From assembly GCA_014183095.1 (NCBI GenBank), contig JACCPH010000004.1:248001-312000 (forward strand): DNA of 64,000 nt, read 5' to 3'. This DNA is from Harringtonia aguacate (lineage: Eukaryota; Ascomycota; Sordariomycetes; Ophiostomatales; Ophiostomataceae). A program made the position numbers and the translations under genes. This document shows positions 1 to 11,100 of this stretch, one piece after another. Below the pieces are notes generated by a model. The model saw nothing but the letters and a program-made list of their open reading frames with translations. It ran no database searches and was not told where the DNA came from. Numbering within the stretch: position 1 is the first letter of the stretch; the number at the start of each line of letters is the position of its first letter.

Positions 1-1
1 C

Positions 2-685
2 TTTGCCGCCTTTCAGCAGTGGTGGCAGCGCATGATTGAGAGCGTGCGCGAAGAGCCGGCGTTCTGCGACCAGCTGGCCTTCCACTACTACCACAGCAAG
101 TCGGTGCCGGCGTTTTGGACGGCGTGTCTGCTGCCTCTGGCCAGCGTGTCGGCGGCGGCGCCGCGGTTGCGGCTGGGGCAGCCGATACCGATGTCGATGC
201 CGACGCAGGTCCCCGAGACGCTCGCCCCCCCCGACTCCAAGCTGCACCTGCTGGCCGCCCTCTCCGAGATGGAGCTCGCCCTGCTCATCGCCGCCGCCCG
301 CCTCGACATTGTCCTCAACACCGACACGGTCAACTTTGCCATGGCCTACGACGAGTACGTCGCCCTCATGGGCAAGCAGCGCGTCCAGCAGTCGTCGTCG
401 CTGTTGTCCGCCACTGCCTCGGTCAAGTCGACCGCCGCCTCCTCTGTCGTCTCCTCCGTCGTCGTCGGCGGCGGCGCCCGCGTCTGGGGACGGGGTGTCG
501 CTGCCCGCGCCTGGGAGCGGCTGGCGTCGCTGGGGCTGCTGGTGCCGGCCGGTTTCGGTGGTGGTGGCGGCGGCGGTCTGGAAGGCCGCAGCATGTGGCG
601 CACCGAAGTCGCCCTGGAGGAGATCCCCACGGCCGGCGGGGTGAAGCTGGGTGCGGTGATGGCGCGATGGTGTCGGGAGATTTAG
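2..685 (+). CDS. ORC4: Origin recognition complex subunit 4, C-terminal part (5' end outside window)
   Basis: This is the 3' end of a gene whose reading frame is open from the first codon of the window, so the start lies upstream. The 227 visible residues match the C-terminal winged-helix part of ORC4: a helix reading ELALLIAAARLDIV, then FAMAYDEY, then a recognition-type segment ARVWGRGVAARAWERLASLG followed by LLVPA. In ORC4 this part contacts DNA and neighbouring ORC subunits; the AAA+ ATPase core would lie in the missing upstream part. The complex marks replication origins in the nucleus. Two low-complexity insertions (Ser/Val-rich around 400-470, a Gly run around 560) interrupt the domain and are not expected in the family. 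The stop is TAG. Identification rests on remembered family patterns; confidence is good but not complete because only the C terminus is visible. Confidence 0.8.
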   Translation, partial: FAAFQQWWQRMIESVREEPAFCDQLAFHYYHSKSVPAFWTACLLPLASVSAAAPRLRLGQPIPMSMPTQVPETLAPPDSKLHLLAALSEMELALLIAAARLDIVLNTDTVNFAMAYDEYVALMGKQRVQQSSSLLSATASVKSTAASSVVSSVVVGGGARVWGRGVAARAWERLASLGLLVPAGFGGGGGGGLEGRSMWRTEVALEEIPTAGGVKLGAVMARWCREI

Positions 686-1114
686 CGTCTGGCCTATGCT
701 CGTGCTCGTGCTCGTGCTCGTATGGTAAGATGCAGAGGTGCAGTGGTAAGAGGCATACTGTGAACATCGTCTCGCATAAGCTCCACCACGGCAAGAGCAG
801 CCATCGTGTGATGCGGATACAGAAGGGGGAGGCAATTGTGTACGTGTATGCATGTACGACTGACTATGCATGCGGTACAGGCCCCTCTGACGCGGGCGAA
901 TGGTGCCATGCCATTGTCTTGGCCCGTGGAGCAAGCAGGGCGAAAGAGAGAGTGGGCGCCTCCTGGCGATCACCAGGGCGAGTCTGGGCGAAACAAAAAC
1001 GAACGAAAAAAATTTGTTTTTAAAAGTGGGAAACGAAAATTCTCCTGTCCCGAGGACGACCTGCGATCGAAGAAAGGGGGGGTTGAAATGGACGGTCGTT
1101 GTTTTACGTTTTGC

Positions 1115-1134
1115 GGGGGGGGGGGGGGGGGGGG
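1115..1134 (+). repeat. G20 homopolymer
   Basis: Twenty consecutive G on the + strand downstream of ORC4. It could fold as a G-quadruplex and its length is probably unstable or misassembled. Confidence 0.95.
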
Positions 1135-1147
1135 TTGGTGGCCATAT

Positions 1148-1156
1148 GTAAGATAC
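1148..1156 (+). repeat. GTAAGATAC motif copy
   Basis: Exact copy of the dispersed 9-mer. With the preceding bases it reads CATATGTAAGATAC, a 14-mer that also occurs, reverse-complemented, around 43350-43363. Confidence 0.7.
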
Positions 1157-1713
1157 GATACGATATTATACAGAAAGTACGAAAGATGCCACGGCCAATA
1201 TCTCTCACATGGGCTCACTCTCTCGTCCGTCTGCTCCGTCAGATAAGATCAGAACCAAGTGTTAGTGCGTATGAGAGTCGGCGTGTGAGACAAGAGAAAA
1301 GTGGGTTGGGTGACGGAGGTGCACAAGATTTGAAACCCCCAACGACGCAGGCTGAGGGGAAGGGCAAGGCGAACGGGCGCGCCGTCCAAACGTCTGGGCC
1401 CCCCCCCCATGGCTGACGAGGCTCTCTCTCATCTTTTTTTTCATATTTTTTTCGTCTTTTTTTCTCTCGTCTTTGTCTCGTTTCGTTTTCGTCTCGATTG
1501 CTATTTGTCCGGTTGGGACGTTTTTTTTTTTTAATTGTGTGTGTTTGTGTGTGATCATATTCATTGTTTGTGTGTGGCTGTGAGATCCTCCCGAAACGGG
1601 AGCCACGGCGCTCTCTCTCTCTCCGTCGTTAAAAATATCGCACGCTGCGCGCTGCGCCATCCCCTCGTCCCTCCTTCCTGTGCCCGTCTTACACGGAAAT
1701 CCGGACACTGCTA

Positions 1714-1738
1714 GGGGGGGGGGGGGGGGGGGGGGGGG
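1714..1738 (+). repeat. G25 homopolymer
   Basis: Twenty-five consecutive G on the + strand, the longest homopolymer in the window, about 800 bp upstream of the DUF7053 start codon. Confidence 0.95.
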
Positions 1739-2459
1739 CACACCGCGAAAAAGCCCCTGAGAGGACCGTGTCCTGTCCAGTGTTTGCGTGTCGCATGTGT
1801 CCTGTTCCAGCCTGTTGGCTCGTGCTGTTTTTGTGTGTATACTCGCATTATATTATATTATTATTTGTGCTTTTTATCTGCCCGCCCGCCTTCTTGGGGT
1901 GTTTCCTGGGTCGCTCTTTCCGTTCCTTTGTTTGGCGGAGCGCAACTGTTTTGGTTTTGGTTTTTGGTGCCCTTTTACCCTTCTCCAAGCTGTTCTTTCC
2001 CGCATCTGCAGAGTGCCAGCATTCCTCACAAGCGGAGGGCTGCAGGCTGCAGAGTGCTTAAAAAAAAAACACGCGCATGCAAAACCGCTGACTTCATTCG
2101 CCCGGTTGCAGCGCTGCGGTCCGTCAGGCTGCAGCACGGCCTGCCTTTTTTGCCGTCGGGCTCTGCGCCTGTCGGCTTCCGTCTGCTATTAATACGCCTG
2201 TGCGTTTTTCAAAGCCGCACAGCACCGCGGTTGGCATCCACACATAACAAAGACGGGGGGAGGACCCTTTCTCTCTCGCAGTCTTCCATCCTGCCCTCTC
2301 CGCTTTCTTCCCTGCATTTCTATCCTTTGTTTCGTTTCACCGACCCTGCTTCTGCTGCTTCTTTGTCTTCCTTGTCCCATGCGCCATGTGCTTCCTTTGA
2401 CCCTAACTGCATCTTGTGAGAAGGTAGCATCACCCAAGTCCTCTGCGCAGTTGTCTCCT

Positions 2460-2462
<3 letters not shown>

Positions 2463-2494
<32 letters not shown>
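2463..2494 (+). repeat. (CT)16 microsatellite in the DUF7053 leader
   Basis: An uninterrupted CT dinucleotide run ending about 55 bp before the ATG at 2550. Pyrimidine tracts just upstream of the start are common in highly transcribed fungal genes, so it may serve as a core promoter or leader element. Confidence 0.85.
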
Positions 2495-2500
<6 letters not shown>

Positions 2501-2549
2501 ATCTATTCCCTTACCTCTCTCCCTCTATTCTCTCGCATCTACCAGCACC

Positions 2550-4346
2550 ATGTCAAAACGCTCCGTCTTCACCACCATCACCCCCCTGCCGCCCTCCGTG
2601 GGTCGGGTCACCGTCTTGTCCTTTCTTCACGACTATGAGGCCATGATCGACCTCAACCCGCTCGTCATCGAGCGCCATCGCATCCCGGCGCCCTCCAACG
2701 CCGACCCAGACGAGGCGAGCCGCGTCTGGTTCCAGCTCACAGATGCCATCTCCATGCCCTGGTCGTCTGCACCATCTTCGTCGACTTCGTCGACCTCACC
2801 CTCGATTCCGCTCTCGCTCTCACCCACGCCGTCGTCGTCCTCCACATCGACGCCGTCGTCCTCGTCGTCGCTCAAGGCCAAGCGCAGATCCGGCGGCAGC
2901 GGCACCAGCATCTCGTACACCTGCGTCTTCCACCCCCTCGCCGACGGCATCCAGACCCACTGCCGCGCACCGCTCGGCGTCGACATCCGCGAGCGCTGGT
3001 CGCTGGGCGGCACGCTGCCTGGCGAGCCGCGCCAGCCGCTCGAGCTGGGCCTCGATGCCCTGGGCGCCCCCGCCACAGGGCTCTACCTGCGCGAGGATGT
3101 GGACCTGCGGTGCAACCGCTTGATGAGCGGCTTTGTGAAGAAGACGCTCAAGAGGTCGCACGCCACCCTGGTCGCACACCTCCGCGATCTGGCCGCCATT
3201 GCGAGCCGCGGCGAGACCGAGACCAGCGCGCCCGCGTCTGCGAAATCGACGGGCACGGCGAGCACGGCGAGCAGCCGCACGAGCAGCGGGAGCGGCAAAA
3301 CCGTCGACAGCATCAGCTCCGGCATCGATGTCACGCCGCTGCCCATAGCTAGGTCGTCCCGGGCTTCTCCTGCGATGCTACCGCCGCCGCCACCGCCGCC
3401 ACCGCCGCCGTCTTCGCTGGCGTCTTCGCTGGCGTCGCCGCCGTCATTGCCGTCATTGCCGTCGCCACCTTCGCTGGCGCCTCTGTCTTCGTTGCCGCCG
3501 CCTTCTACGCCCCCTGCCGTGCCGCTTCCATCGCCACCAACACGGCCGCCGCTGCCATCCATCCAGGCCACACCTTTGTCTCTGCGGCCGGGGCAACCTC
3601 CCCCGCCAAAGTCGCTTGGCGACAAAACGGTCCTGCCTGCGCTGTCCTACCGGCAGCCGCATCAGAACCAACAGAACCACCAGAGCCACCAGAGCCACAA
3701 AAACTACCGCCAGCACGCAACCGCGTATTCGTATTCGCAACAGGCGTCGACGCAGCGACAGCCGCATCATCCCTACGTGCTGCACCGCTCTGGTGCCTCG
3801 TCGCTCGACATGCAGGCGCCTCGATCCACGCCGCAGCCGCCGCTTGTGCCGGCACCAGCAGCGACTGTGGTGTCACCTGTCCCGCAGCCGCCGCTGTCGT
3901 CGTCATCGCTGTCATCATCGCTGTCGTCGTCTTTCATACTGCCGGCGAGCACCTACCAGGCGCCACCGCCTAGCAAGGGGCCCCAAAAGAGCAGCCGCCG
4001 GAGCGATGCCAAAGACAAGAGCATGTACCCGGACCCATTGCGCGTGCAGAGGCCGCCTTCGCAGCCACGAGAGTCGCGAGAGTCACAAGAGCCGCGGGAG
4101 TCGCAAGAGCCGCGAGAGTCGCAAGAGCCGCAAGAGCCATCAAAGCAGCGGCCGGACGCAGACACGGACGACCGCCGCCACCACGCTGCCCACTACCCTA
4201 TCATGAACCCCTACGACGGCGACTGCGGGTTCGGCGACTCGCCCATAGGAGCCTACGGCAGGACGATGCCCGTGTTTGCCGAGCTGGCTGGATCGGAGAT
4301 GCAGCTGGTCCCGGTGGTGCTGGACTGGCGAGGGCCAAAGGTGTGA
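2550..4346 (+). CDS. DUF7053 domain protein with long disordered C-terminal tail
   Basis: A single uninterrupted frame of 598 residues. Residues 1 to about 215 carry the fungal DUF7053 pattern: an N-terminal MSKRSVFTTITPLPPSV, then MIDLNPLVIERHRI, a beta segment SYTCVFHPLADGIQTHC, DIRERWSLGGTLPGEPR and LYLREDVDLRCNRLMSGFVKKTLK. A Ser-rich loop of about 45 residues interrupts the domain near residues 70-115. From about residue 220 the protein is disordered, rich in Pro, Ser and Gln, with a poly-Pro run near residue 275 and an imperfect RESQEP repeat near residues 505-532. Some family members have been discussed as lipid-binding START-like folds, but the function is unknown. The start fits the family N terminus and lies just after a pyrimidine-rich leader. 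The domain call is strong; no role is proposed. Confidence 0.85.
   Translation: MSKRSVFTTITPLPPSVGRVTVLSFLHDYEAMIDLNPLVIERHRIPAPSNADPDEASRVWFQLTDAISMPWSSAPSSSTSSTSPSIPLSLSPTPSSSSTSTPSSSSSLKAKRRSGGSGTSISYTCVFHPLADGIQTHCRAPLGVDIRERWSLGGTLPGEPRQPLELGLDALGAPATGLYLREDVDLRCNRLMSGFVKKTLKRSHATLVAHLRDLAAIASRGETETSAPASAKSTGTASTASSRTSSGSGKTVDSISSGIDVTPLPIARSSRASPAMLPPPPPPPPPPSSLASSLASPPSLPSLPSPPSLAPLSSLPPPSTPPAVPLPSPPTRPPLPSIQATPLSLRPGQPPPPKSLGDKTVLPALSYRQPHQNQQNHQSHQSHKNYRQHATAYSYSQQASTQRQPHHPYVLHRSGASSLDMQAPRSTPQPPLVPAPAATVVSPVPQPPLSSSSLSSSLSSSFILPASTYQAPPPSKGPQKSSRRSDAKDKSMYPDPLRVQRPPSQPRESRESQEPRESQEPRESQEPQEPSKQRPDADTDDRRHHAAHYPIMNPYDGDCGFGDSPIGAYGRTMPVFAELAGSEMQLVPVVLDWRGPKV
4066..4140 (+). repeat. 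18-bp minisatellite inside the DUF7053 gene
   Basis: Imperfect tandem repeat with a unit close to GAGTCGCAAGAGCCGCGA, encoding RESQEP units in the disordered tail. The frame is kept because the unit is a multiple of three. Confidence 0.75.
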
Positions 4347-5756
4347 GCACACCAGGGTGGCGGGGTGAGGGGGGGGTCGTGTGTACAAGTACGAGTACAG
4401 ATGTGTACGAACGAGCAACATGCTTTTCAATACCCGTACTCTCTCTGCTGGAAGAGGGAGGTATAAGGTTGCAATTTTGGCGATGGGATTACCTGTTCAG
4501 GCTATATATATATTATTGAATTTTGATTTTTGGGAGGGTTGCATATTTGGGTGGCGTTTTTCTAGGCAATAATTATAGCATTACGATACGAGTATACCCT
4601 TTCTCTCATTCTCTTGTTCTTCTTCTCTTCTCTTTTTCTCTGCTTGTCTTGATTGCATCACGCCAAGAGGTGCACACGTAGTAGGAGAGATCGTCTTCTA
4701 TTGGGCTTATCTTTTTCTGCTTTGTTTTTGTTTTTCTGGGGGGTTTTTTTTTTGGCTCTTTCCTCCGTCCAGGGCCGGCTTCCTCTTTCCTCCTCGTTTC
4801 CTTGCTCTCTCGTCTTGTCTCTTCGTACTCTCCCGTAGCTTTCATGCGTCCAAAACATCATGATCTGTCCCTTTCTCTCTCTCTCTCTCTCTCTCTCTAG
4901 CCACCAAAAGGCACCAAGAAGAGGCAAAAACATCTCCCTTCAAGACTCTTTCCCTGCTCCGTTCCTTTGATTTCATTTTTTCTTCTTTTTCTTCCTTTGC
5001 TTGTTTTCTCCCTGCCCACCTGGGTATCTGAGCCGATTTCAACGAGAAACGCATGGATCAAAAACAAGGGCAGAAAAACGGCACAAGCCAAAAAAGAACG
5101 AAAATAAAAAAAAATAAAAAGAAAGGGTTGTTGCACTTCTCGAGCTGCTTGACAATCTTTTTGTGTCCCCTCCTTTTCGTCTTTCGGTGTCCAGCCCCGA
5201 ATAAAAGAAAAAGAAAAGAAAAAGAAAAAAAAAATCAGAGAACAAGGGGAGCCGCGCGACCACCCCTTTCCCTCGAGTCGTCGTTGTTCATGCCCAGCCA
5301 CGTTCACCAACCACCCTGTTAAAAATCTCCGCCACCGTGTGTTTCCTTCTATGCAAAGAGTGAACCGACCGTAGAACGCCATCTTTCTGCAAGTCCCAAG
5401 TAACAAACAAAAAAGTGGGCAATGGGCCAAAAATATCAAAAAGATTCAAAAAAAAAAAAAAAATCAAAACGATGTATGGAACGGTGTGCAGCGACAACAA
5501 AACAAATAGAAGAACCAGAACAGAGGAGGGGAAAGAGGCAGAACGCGCAAAATATCAAATCTAGCTGCGTCTCGGTACCATAGGACATTAATGATATAGG
5601 AATTCATTGGGAATAACGGGAAATGGTATATGCAGACGGAAGATGAAATCCAAAGAAGCTTGGTATTAATGAAAAAGGGAGGGAATCTGTTGGCCAGCGG
5701 CCAACAGCCAGCAGCCAGCAGCCAGCAAGTGTCAGCAGCCACCAGTCGGCTCTCTT
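4347..5756. other. Convergent intergenic region (DUF7053 and flbA 3' ends)
   Basis: No exon recognised. It contains the 3' UTRs of both flanking genes, a TACGAGTAC copy at 4390-4398, a TC microsatellite at 4874-4898, and many T-rich and A-rich runs. Near 5690-5735 a short CAGCCAGCAG repeat lies just beyond the flbA stop codon. Confidence 0.7.
4874..4898 (+). repeat. (TC)n microsatellite
   Basis: About twelve TC/CT units in the convergent intergenic region, with no visible relation to a gene start. Confidence 0.85.
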
Positions 5757-8124
5757 CTACTTGCGGTTCGACCGGCTCTGGCTGCGCTCGGGCACGCGGC
5801 TGGGGCCGACCACGACAATGGAGTCAAAGTCAAAGTTGCGCAGCGTGTGCTCGTACTTGGGGTGGCGCAGGAATTTCGGCACGGAGTCCTGGGAGAGTCA
5901 GTGAATTTGTTACAAATTTTCCATAACAAAAAAGAGAAAAAAACTTACACTCGCCATCAGCTTGAAGACGGCGTTCTGGGCGTCTTCGAAGAGCGAGGTG
6001 ACTTCTCGTAGCGTGTCGATCATGGCGCCGTCCTGGCCCACGGCCTTCGTCATGCGCGTAGCCAGGTTGTTGCGCAGCTGGTGGTCGATGTTGAGCTCGC
6101 ACGGCGATCCGGGTGCCAAAAAGGCGTTGTAGATTCCGTAGGCCTGGGCCATGATCTCCTTGACGCCGTCCATCGACGTGGCGCCCGGGTTCTTCTGTGC
6201 CACGCGGATGGCCTGGCGGCAGTTGCGCACAAAATCGTCCACGTCCAGGTAGAACGACAGGTTCTCCTCGCAGTGGGTCTCACGCAGGTTCTCGCGGAAC
6301 AGCAGCCGCAGCGCCGCATCGTTGAGGATCTTGTCGAGCCGCTGCGTGTTCGAGTCACGCGAGATGCCCACCCGGTTCACAGTCGCACTTCCGCTGCCGC
6401 TGCCGCCGTCGCTCTCCGACGACCGGCCACGCGAAGAGGCGCCGTTCACCAGGTCGCGGCCCTTGGCGGTCAGCTGATAGATGGCGCTCTTGGTCGGCTG
6501 GAACAGGTGCACGCCAGGCAGCTGCTGCTGGAAGGTGCGGTCATGCTGGACGGCCTCGATGAGGCCGTGGTCGACAAACAGCGAGGCGATCTCGTTGACC
6601 TCGCGGCGATCGACCGTGGTGCAGCAGTCCATGAGCCAGTCGGCGGTGGCACGGCCAGTGAAGGTGTCCTTGTACGACTTGCCGGCGACCTTGCGCTCGC
6701 TGGCCATCTTGACGCCCGTGACACCATCGCGGTAGTCGCTCAGCGACTCGGAGTCAGCTGCGCTGACCGTCGCCTTGATGTTGAGGCCGTTCACGCCGAT
6801 GAAGCGGCGGAAGATGACCTCGATGGTGCCCCGGTCGCTGACCACCTTGTCGGTCTGGTTGTCGCGCTCCAGGATGACCAGCTGGGTGACCGAGTTGCCG
6901 ATGAGCTCGGCCGCATGCTTCTGCTGGATGCCGTTGCGGGCGCAGAAGCGGTCCAGCACCGAGATGCCCTTAGGCGTCAGCTGCCACACCGAGCCCTTCA
7001 TAGTGTACACCTGCTGGTATTTGCCGTCGGCAGACTCGATGAAGCGGGCCTCGAGGAAGCGCTGACATATGGACCGCGCCATGTCCTTGGCCATGGAAAA
7101 GGTGGTGGTGGTAGTGGTGGTGACGATGCGGGAGGGGTCTTTCGGGTCGGGCATCCGATTCGACTGGGAGAACTTGAGCGAGCCGAGATTGTTGATGGCA
7201 TCTTCGGACAGGAAGGTGTGCTCGACCTTGGTGAGGCGAACACGGTGTGCGGATAGAGGCAGCAGGCTGACGACCAGTGTGGAGAAGAGGTCTTTGAAGT
7301 CCTAAAAAAGGCATTAACATCTTTGCATTCCCCACTCTCCGCTCCCATTTTTCGTCTCACGCTCGCATGCATACCTTTGTGAATGGCCGATCGTCGTCGG
7401 TCATCCGCAGCAGCCGGGAAGATGTCTGATGCATTTTGTTGTCCACACGTGGCATATAAATCGGGAGTGGCAAGGTTGGATCCGCTTGTGAATACGGCTT
7501 GGAGTATGTTTCAGCCGGCGGCTGGACGAGCGGGGTTGGAGGAGCCAACTCTGGAGGCGGCAGGTCGCGCGCGGTGATGGTGTCGTCTGTGGATCGGCTC
7601 GTGCTATGCTCGAGGTCGGTCTGCGAGTTGGGGGGTGTCGTCGTCTGGGACGAGATGTTGGAAGGCGTGCGAGCGAGCAGGGCAGCTGGCGAGTTGGGTG
7701 CAGACGGCGGGAAGAGGGTGTCACCGCTGACGGAGAGGCGGCTGAACGATTGGCGCGGACGGATCTTCTGCTCGGCGATGGCAATGGCGCTCTGGGTGCG
7801 GTCAATGGCGGCTGCTGCGAGAGCAAACAGGGTGCCCGACCGCGGTTTCGTGAGCGGCGGCTGCGGCGCAACCGCGGAGCTGGTCGACAAGCTGCTGTAA
7901 TGGCCGCGAGGTGTTGTCGTCGTGGCGACAGGGACAGAAGCAGGACTGGTGTTGCCGACAGACGGCTTCGATGGCGCAGGAATAGACAAGGTGGAAAAGC
8001 GTAGCTTGGAAGTGAGGTCCCGTCGGGAGTCTCTGTTGGAAAAGGCGCTCGAGGCAGTGGCAGTGACAGCAGAATGCGGTTCGGGTATGGAAGTAGCGCG
8101 TGACGATTGGGAAACAGTAGCCAT
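5757..8124 (-). CDS. flbA: FlbA/Sst2-type regulator of G-protein signalling (DEP-RGS)
   Basis: Three exons: 8124-7375, 7301-5949 and 5888-5757. Introns are 73 and 60 bp, both phase 0 with GTATGC and GTAAGT donors. The 744-residue product is close to Aspergillus FlbA in length. Residues 1-210 are Ser/Pro/Thr-rich. The conserved part starts near PRVDNKMHQTSSRLLRMTDD. Two DEP domains follow (about 255-385 and 445-535; the second has GKSYKDTFTGRATADWL). The RGS domain runs from about 570 to 735 (LRLLFRENLRETHCEENLSF; then LREVTSLFEDAQNAVFKLMA) and is completed only by the third exon, DSVPKFLRHPKYEHTLRNFD. The family speeds GTP hydrolysis by a Galpha subunit (FadA in Aspergillus) at the plasma membrane, damping vegetative growth signalling and permitting conidiation. 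The start is the first ATG of the open frame. Four undetermined bases lie 65-78 bp upstream. Confidence 0.93.
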
Positions 8125-11100
8125 CTAACAGAGAGGCAGAGAGAGGGGGGGAGGGTATTAGTAAAATAATAAGAATGACTGCAACGGGNGAAGAGGAGNG
8201 NNGGTAAGAGGAAGAAAGAGGGGGGGTATAGGCAAGCAACTTGAAAAAGAAGCGAAGATGGAAGCAGAGAAGGATAAGAAAATGTGAGATACAAGTGGGC
8301 AGGGCAGCTTGCTAGGGTACGAGAGAACCAGGTTTAGGTAGGCGGCAGGACGGGGGGGAGGGGAGAGAGGGGGGGGCGTGGCAGGGAAGAGGTGAAGGAA
8401 GAAGAGAAAAGAGTCTGGTAGACTAATTGGTGAGAAGGCAATGTCTCATAAGAGAGGCCAAGACCGCAAACCACTTGCAGGAGGAGACGTTTGGCGGTGG
8501 AGAGGAACCACAACCACCGTTGTCTGGCAGCCGAGACCTAGCGGCAACGTATCTGTACCCCTGGTGGTACCAGTACAAGTGAAGCTAGCAGACTGTTGAG
8601 TTTGGGCAGTGTGGGCTGCCAGCTTCTGCAGCAGCGTTTTGTGTGCCGTCCCCCGGGACCATTCCCGACTGGGCAGCCGATCCACCTTCAGGCGCCTTCA
8701 GCCAATCAGCAGCGCGCTTCTGCTGGCGCCTGCCTGGTCTGACACACGCCAGACGGACAAAGGGACAGTAATACGGAAGGTTTGCTGAGAAAGCAGGCCC
8801 ACTTGGACCGGGAAACACGGAGGCTGGAGGGGCAAATTGAGCAAGAGAAACGACAAAGAGGTGGGCAGGTAGCACTGGCATGCGACTGCCCCCCCTGTAA
8901 GCTGAAACCGTTCCGGGGCAGTCAGACTGCATACAGGAACAAGGCCCTGGAAGCAGGCAGACGGCAAAGATGGAATGGGGAGAATTGCTGCACTCGCAGA
9001 CAAACAGCAGGAAGCGAGAGCGAAAGGGTGCCAGACAGGGTGCCGAACAGCAGGGTGCCGAACAGTGTGCCGAGATGGTTGCCGTTGTGGTGCCATGCTC
9101 GCGCAGGTGTGGTGGTGCAGCGTGCAGGCGTTGGCAGGGCGTCAGGCAGAGGCGGCAAGTACTGGTACGAGGGCCTGTACTTGCGGGACGCAAATTTGCG
9201 AGTGGAGCGGGTGACCTCGTGGAAAACACGGCCTGGCAGCGTGGCCGACAGATCTGCGCGTGGCTTTCAGGGATCTTCCCTCCCCGACCAGGCTGTTTTG
9301 GGATGGCAACCCCTGCAGGCTCGGCCACGAGCAGTGTGCTTCCACTGTGTGCCTCCCCCCACTTCCACATGTCCCATTTGCCCATCCACCTCCACTGTCC
9401 ACCCACCACGCGCGCGCTTTGTGCAGGTCATTGCGGGCAAACATGGAGCCTGAAAATTGCGAAACACGGCCAGCCAAAGGCGCTAGCAAATGGCATCGCA
9501 AAGCCGAGGGACAAAAAAAGAAAACAAAATGCGACGTGGAAATGGAAAAACAGCAGAAACGTAGCGAAAACAAGCACAAAGCACCGCAAATCCGTGCAAC
9601 AAAAAAAAAAGAGCAAGATAAGATAGACGGAAAATGGGCAAAATTAGGAAAAGCAGCCACACACCTTGTCGTCTAGCCCCCCGAATAGTATCCGCACAGC
9701 ACCGTGTAGCCGCCAAGGATGGAGGGGGTGAGGGGGGGGCAGCTGACAACAACTGTCGATCGATTTGGTCCTCAAATGTCCGGAGTCTGTAGATATCCTG
9801 GCCTTGTCAGTTGCTGAAGCAGGAGGTTGTGGCGCAGCGCACCCCCCCTCTCCCCCCTCCCCGAACCTCGCCTTCTCTTCTCTCTCAGCTCGTGCGCATC
9901 AGACGGAGCACAGCGAAAGAGATGAGTCGAAGGCGGGAAGGCCAGACCCGCTTGGGGACTAGCCACGAGGGAAGGAGATGAGGGATCCGCAAAAGGGGGG
10001 AGTGTTGGCTTCTAGAAGGAAAACCGGGCGTAGAAGAAACAGGATCGCCAATAGCGGGGAGCAGGAGGCGCGTAAAGGGGTCATGATGGATCAAATAGGT
10101 AACAAGACTTATGGGTTCGGGTACTATGGGTTCAAGGGTTCAGGGATGCAAATTGGTTCGACGGGATCCATGGGCTCCATGAGCCCAGGCAAGACGGGAA
10201 CGATAGGGGAGGGCGAGGGTAGAAGGGCAGAGAGAGAGGCAGGCAACGAACGCATAAACAGGCTGGGGAAGCTGACCTTGCCAGTCAGACAGATCGTCTT
10301 ACGATCCTGGTTCCCCAACGTCTGGCGTTTCGTGACTGCTGGATTTCGCAACAGGCGCAGCAGGAATGTCCCCCACCGCTTACTCGTATTTCTAGGTACT
10401 CTGTGCAGGTATTCCTGACGAGTACAAAATTAGATCGGTCGGTCCCAGCAGACGGAAATTGGATGTGAAGACGGGCGCTCTAGCGGCATTCGAATGCAGC
10501 GGAGATGACGGTGATGACGGCGACGACAGGCGGCGAAGGCGATGCAAGACCCAGTACGCAAATGAGACAGAGGGTCCTCCAAAGTTCCCAAAAGGGGGGG
10601 GGGAGGGTGGTCCGCGCTGGTCCGGAAGGAGACGTGGCCTACTTGCAGCCAAGTACTCGTACGGCATGCGTTGGGGGAAATGAGGTCTGGAGAGAGCGGG
10701 CGCCGGAGGATAGCTGAAACCAGAAAATGAGGCCAAATGGGCAAGAATGAACCAGAAACGAAAGAAAAAGAAAATAAATGCAAAAGAGAAAATAGACCTG
10801 GGAATAGGGGGTGAAGGAAACAGAGTGCAGCGAAGGTCGAAAAAAAAAGAACAGCACTAACCTGTAAAGCGAGCCTTACAAGCAACGCTTCCCTGCAACC
10901 TACGGGGGAGGGGAGAGGGGGGCGAAAGGGGGACGGAGGATACGGCATTTGGACACGGAGTGTTTACTATTTACAAAGTATTACGCCTCGGCCCTGGCTG
11001 CACTGAGCGAGTTTTCCTTTACCTGGTCCAGACACAATGACGTGTGGCCGCAGACAAGGCGGCACGACTATTGGCAAAAAAAAGGGAAAAAAAGAAAAAA

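Larger units (their letters stand above)
686..2549. other. Intergenic region between ORC4 and the DUF7053 gene
   Basis: No coding exon is recognisable. The stretch holds two long G homopolymers, T-rich and CT-rich tracts, a GTAAGATAC motif copy (1148-1156) and a pyrimidine-rich block from about 2260 to the start codon at 2550. That block is typical of a fungal core promoter and 5' leader. Open frames here are low-complexity and unlike known proteins. Confidence 0.7.

Noticed and set aside
6081..7256. 391-codon frame antisense to flbA
   Set aside because: Shadow of the DEP-RGS exon.
10131..10170. GGTTCGA words resembling a tRNA box B
   Set aside because: No box A at the right distance and no cloverleaf; the words repeat as GGGTTC units of a purine-rich tract.
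9978..10418. Possible small Gly/Met-rich protein (146 codons)
   Set aside because: It looked structured (YGFGYYGFKGSGM) but is a translation of a GGTTC/GGGATCC-rich repetitive stretch; no promoter-like leader or homology is apparent.
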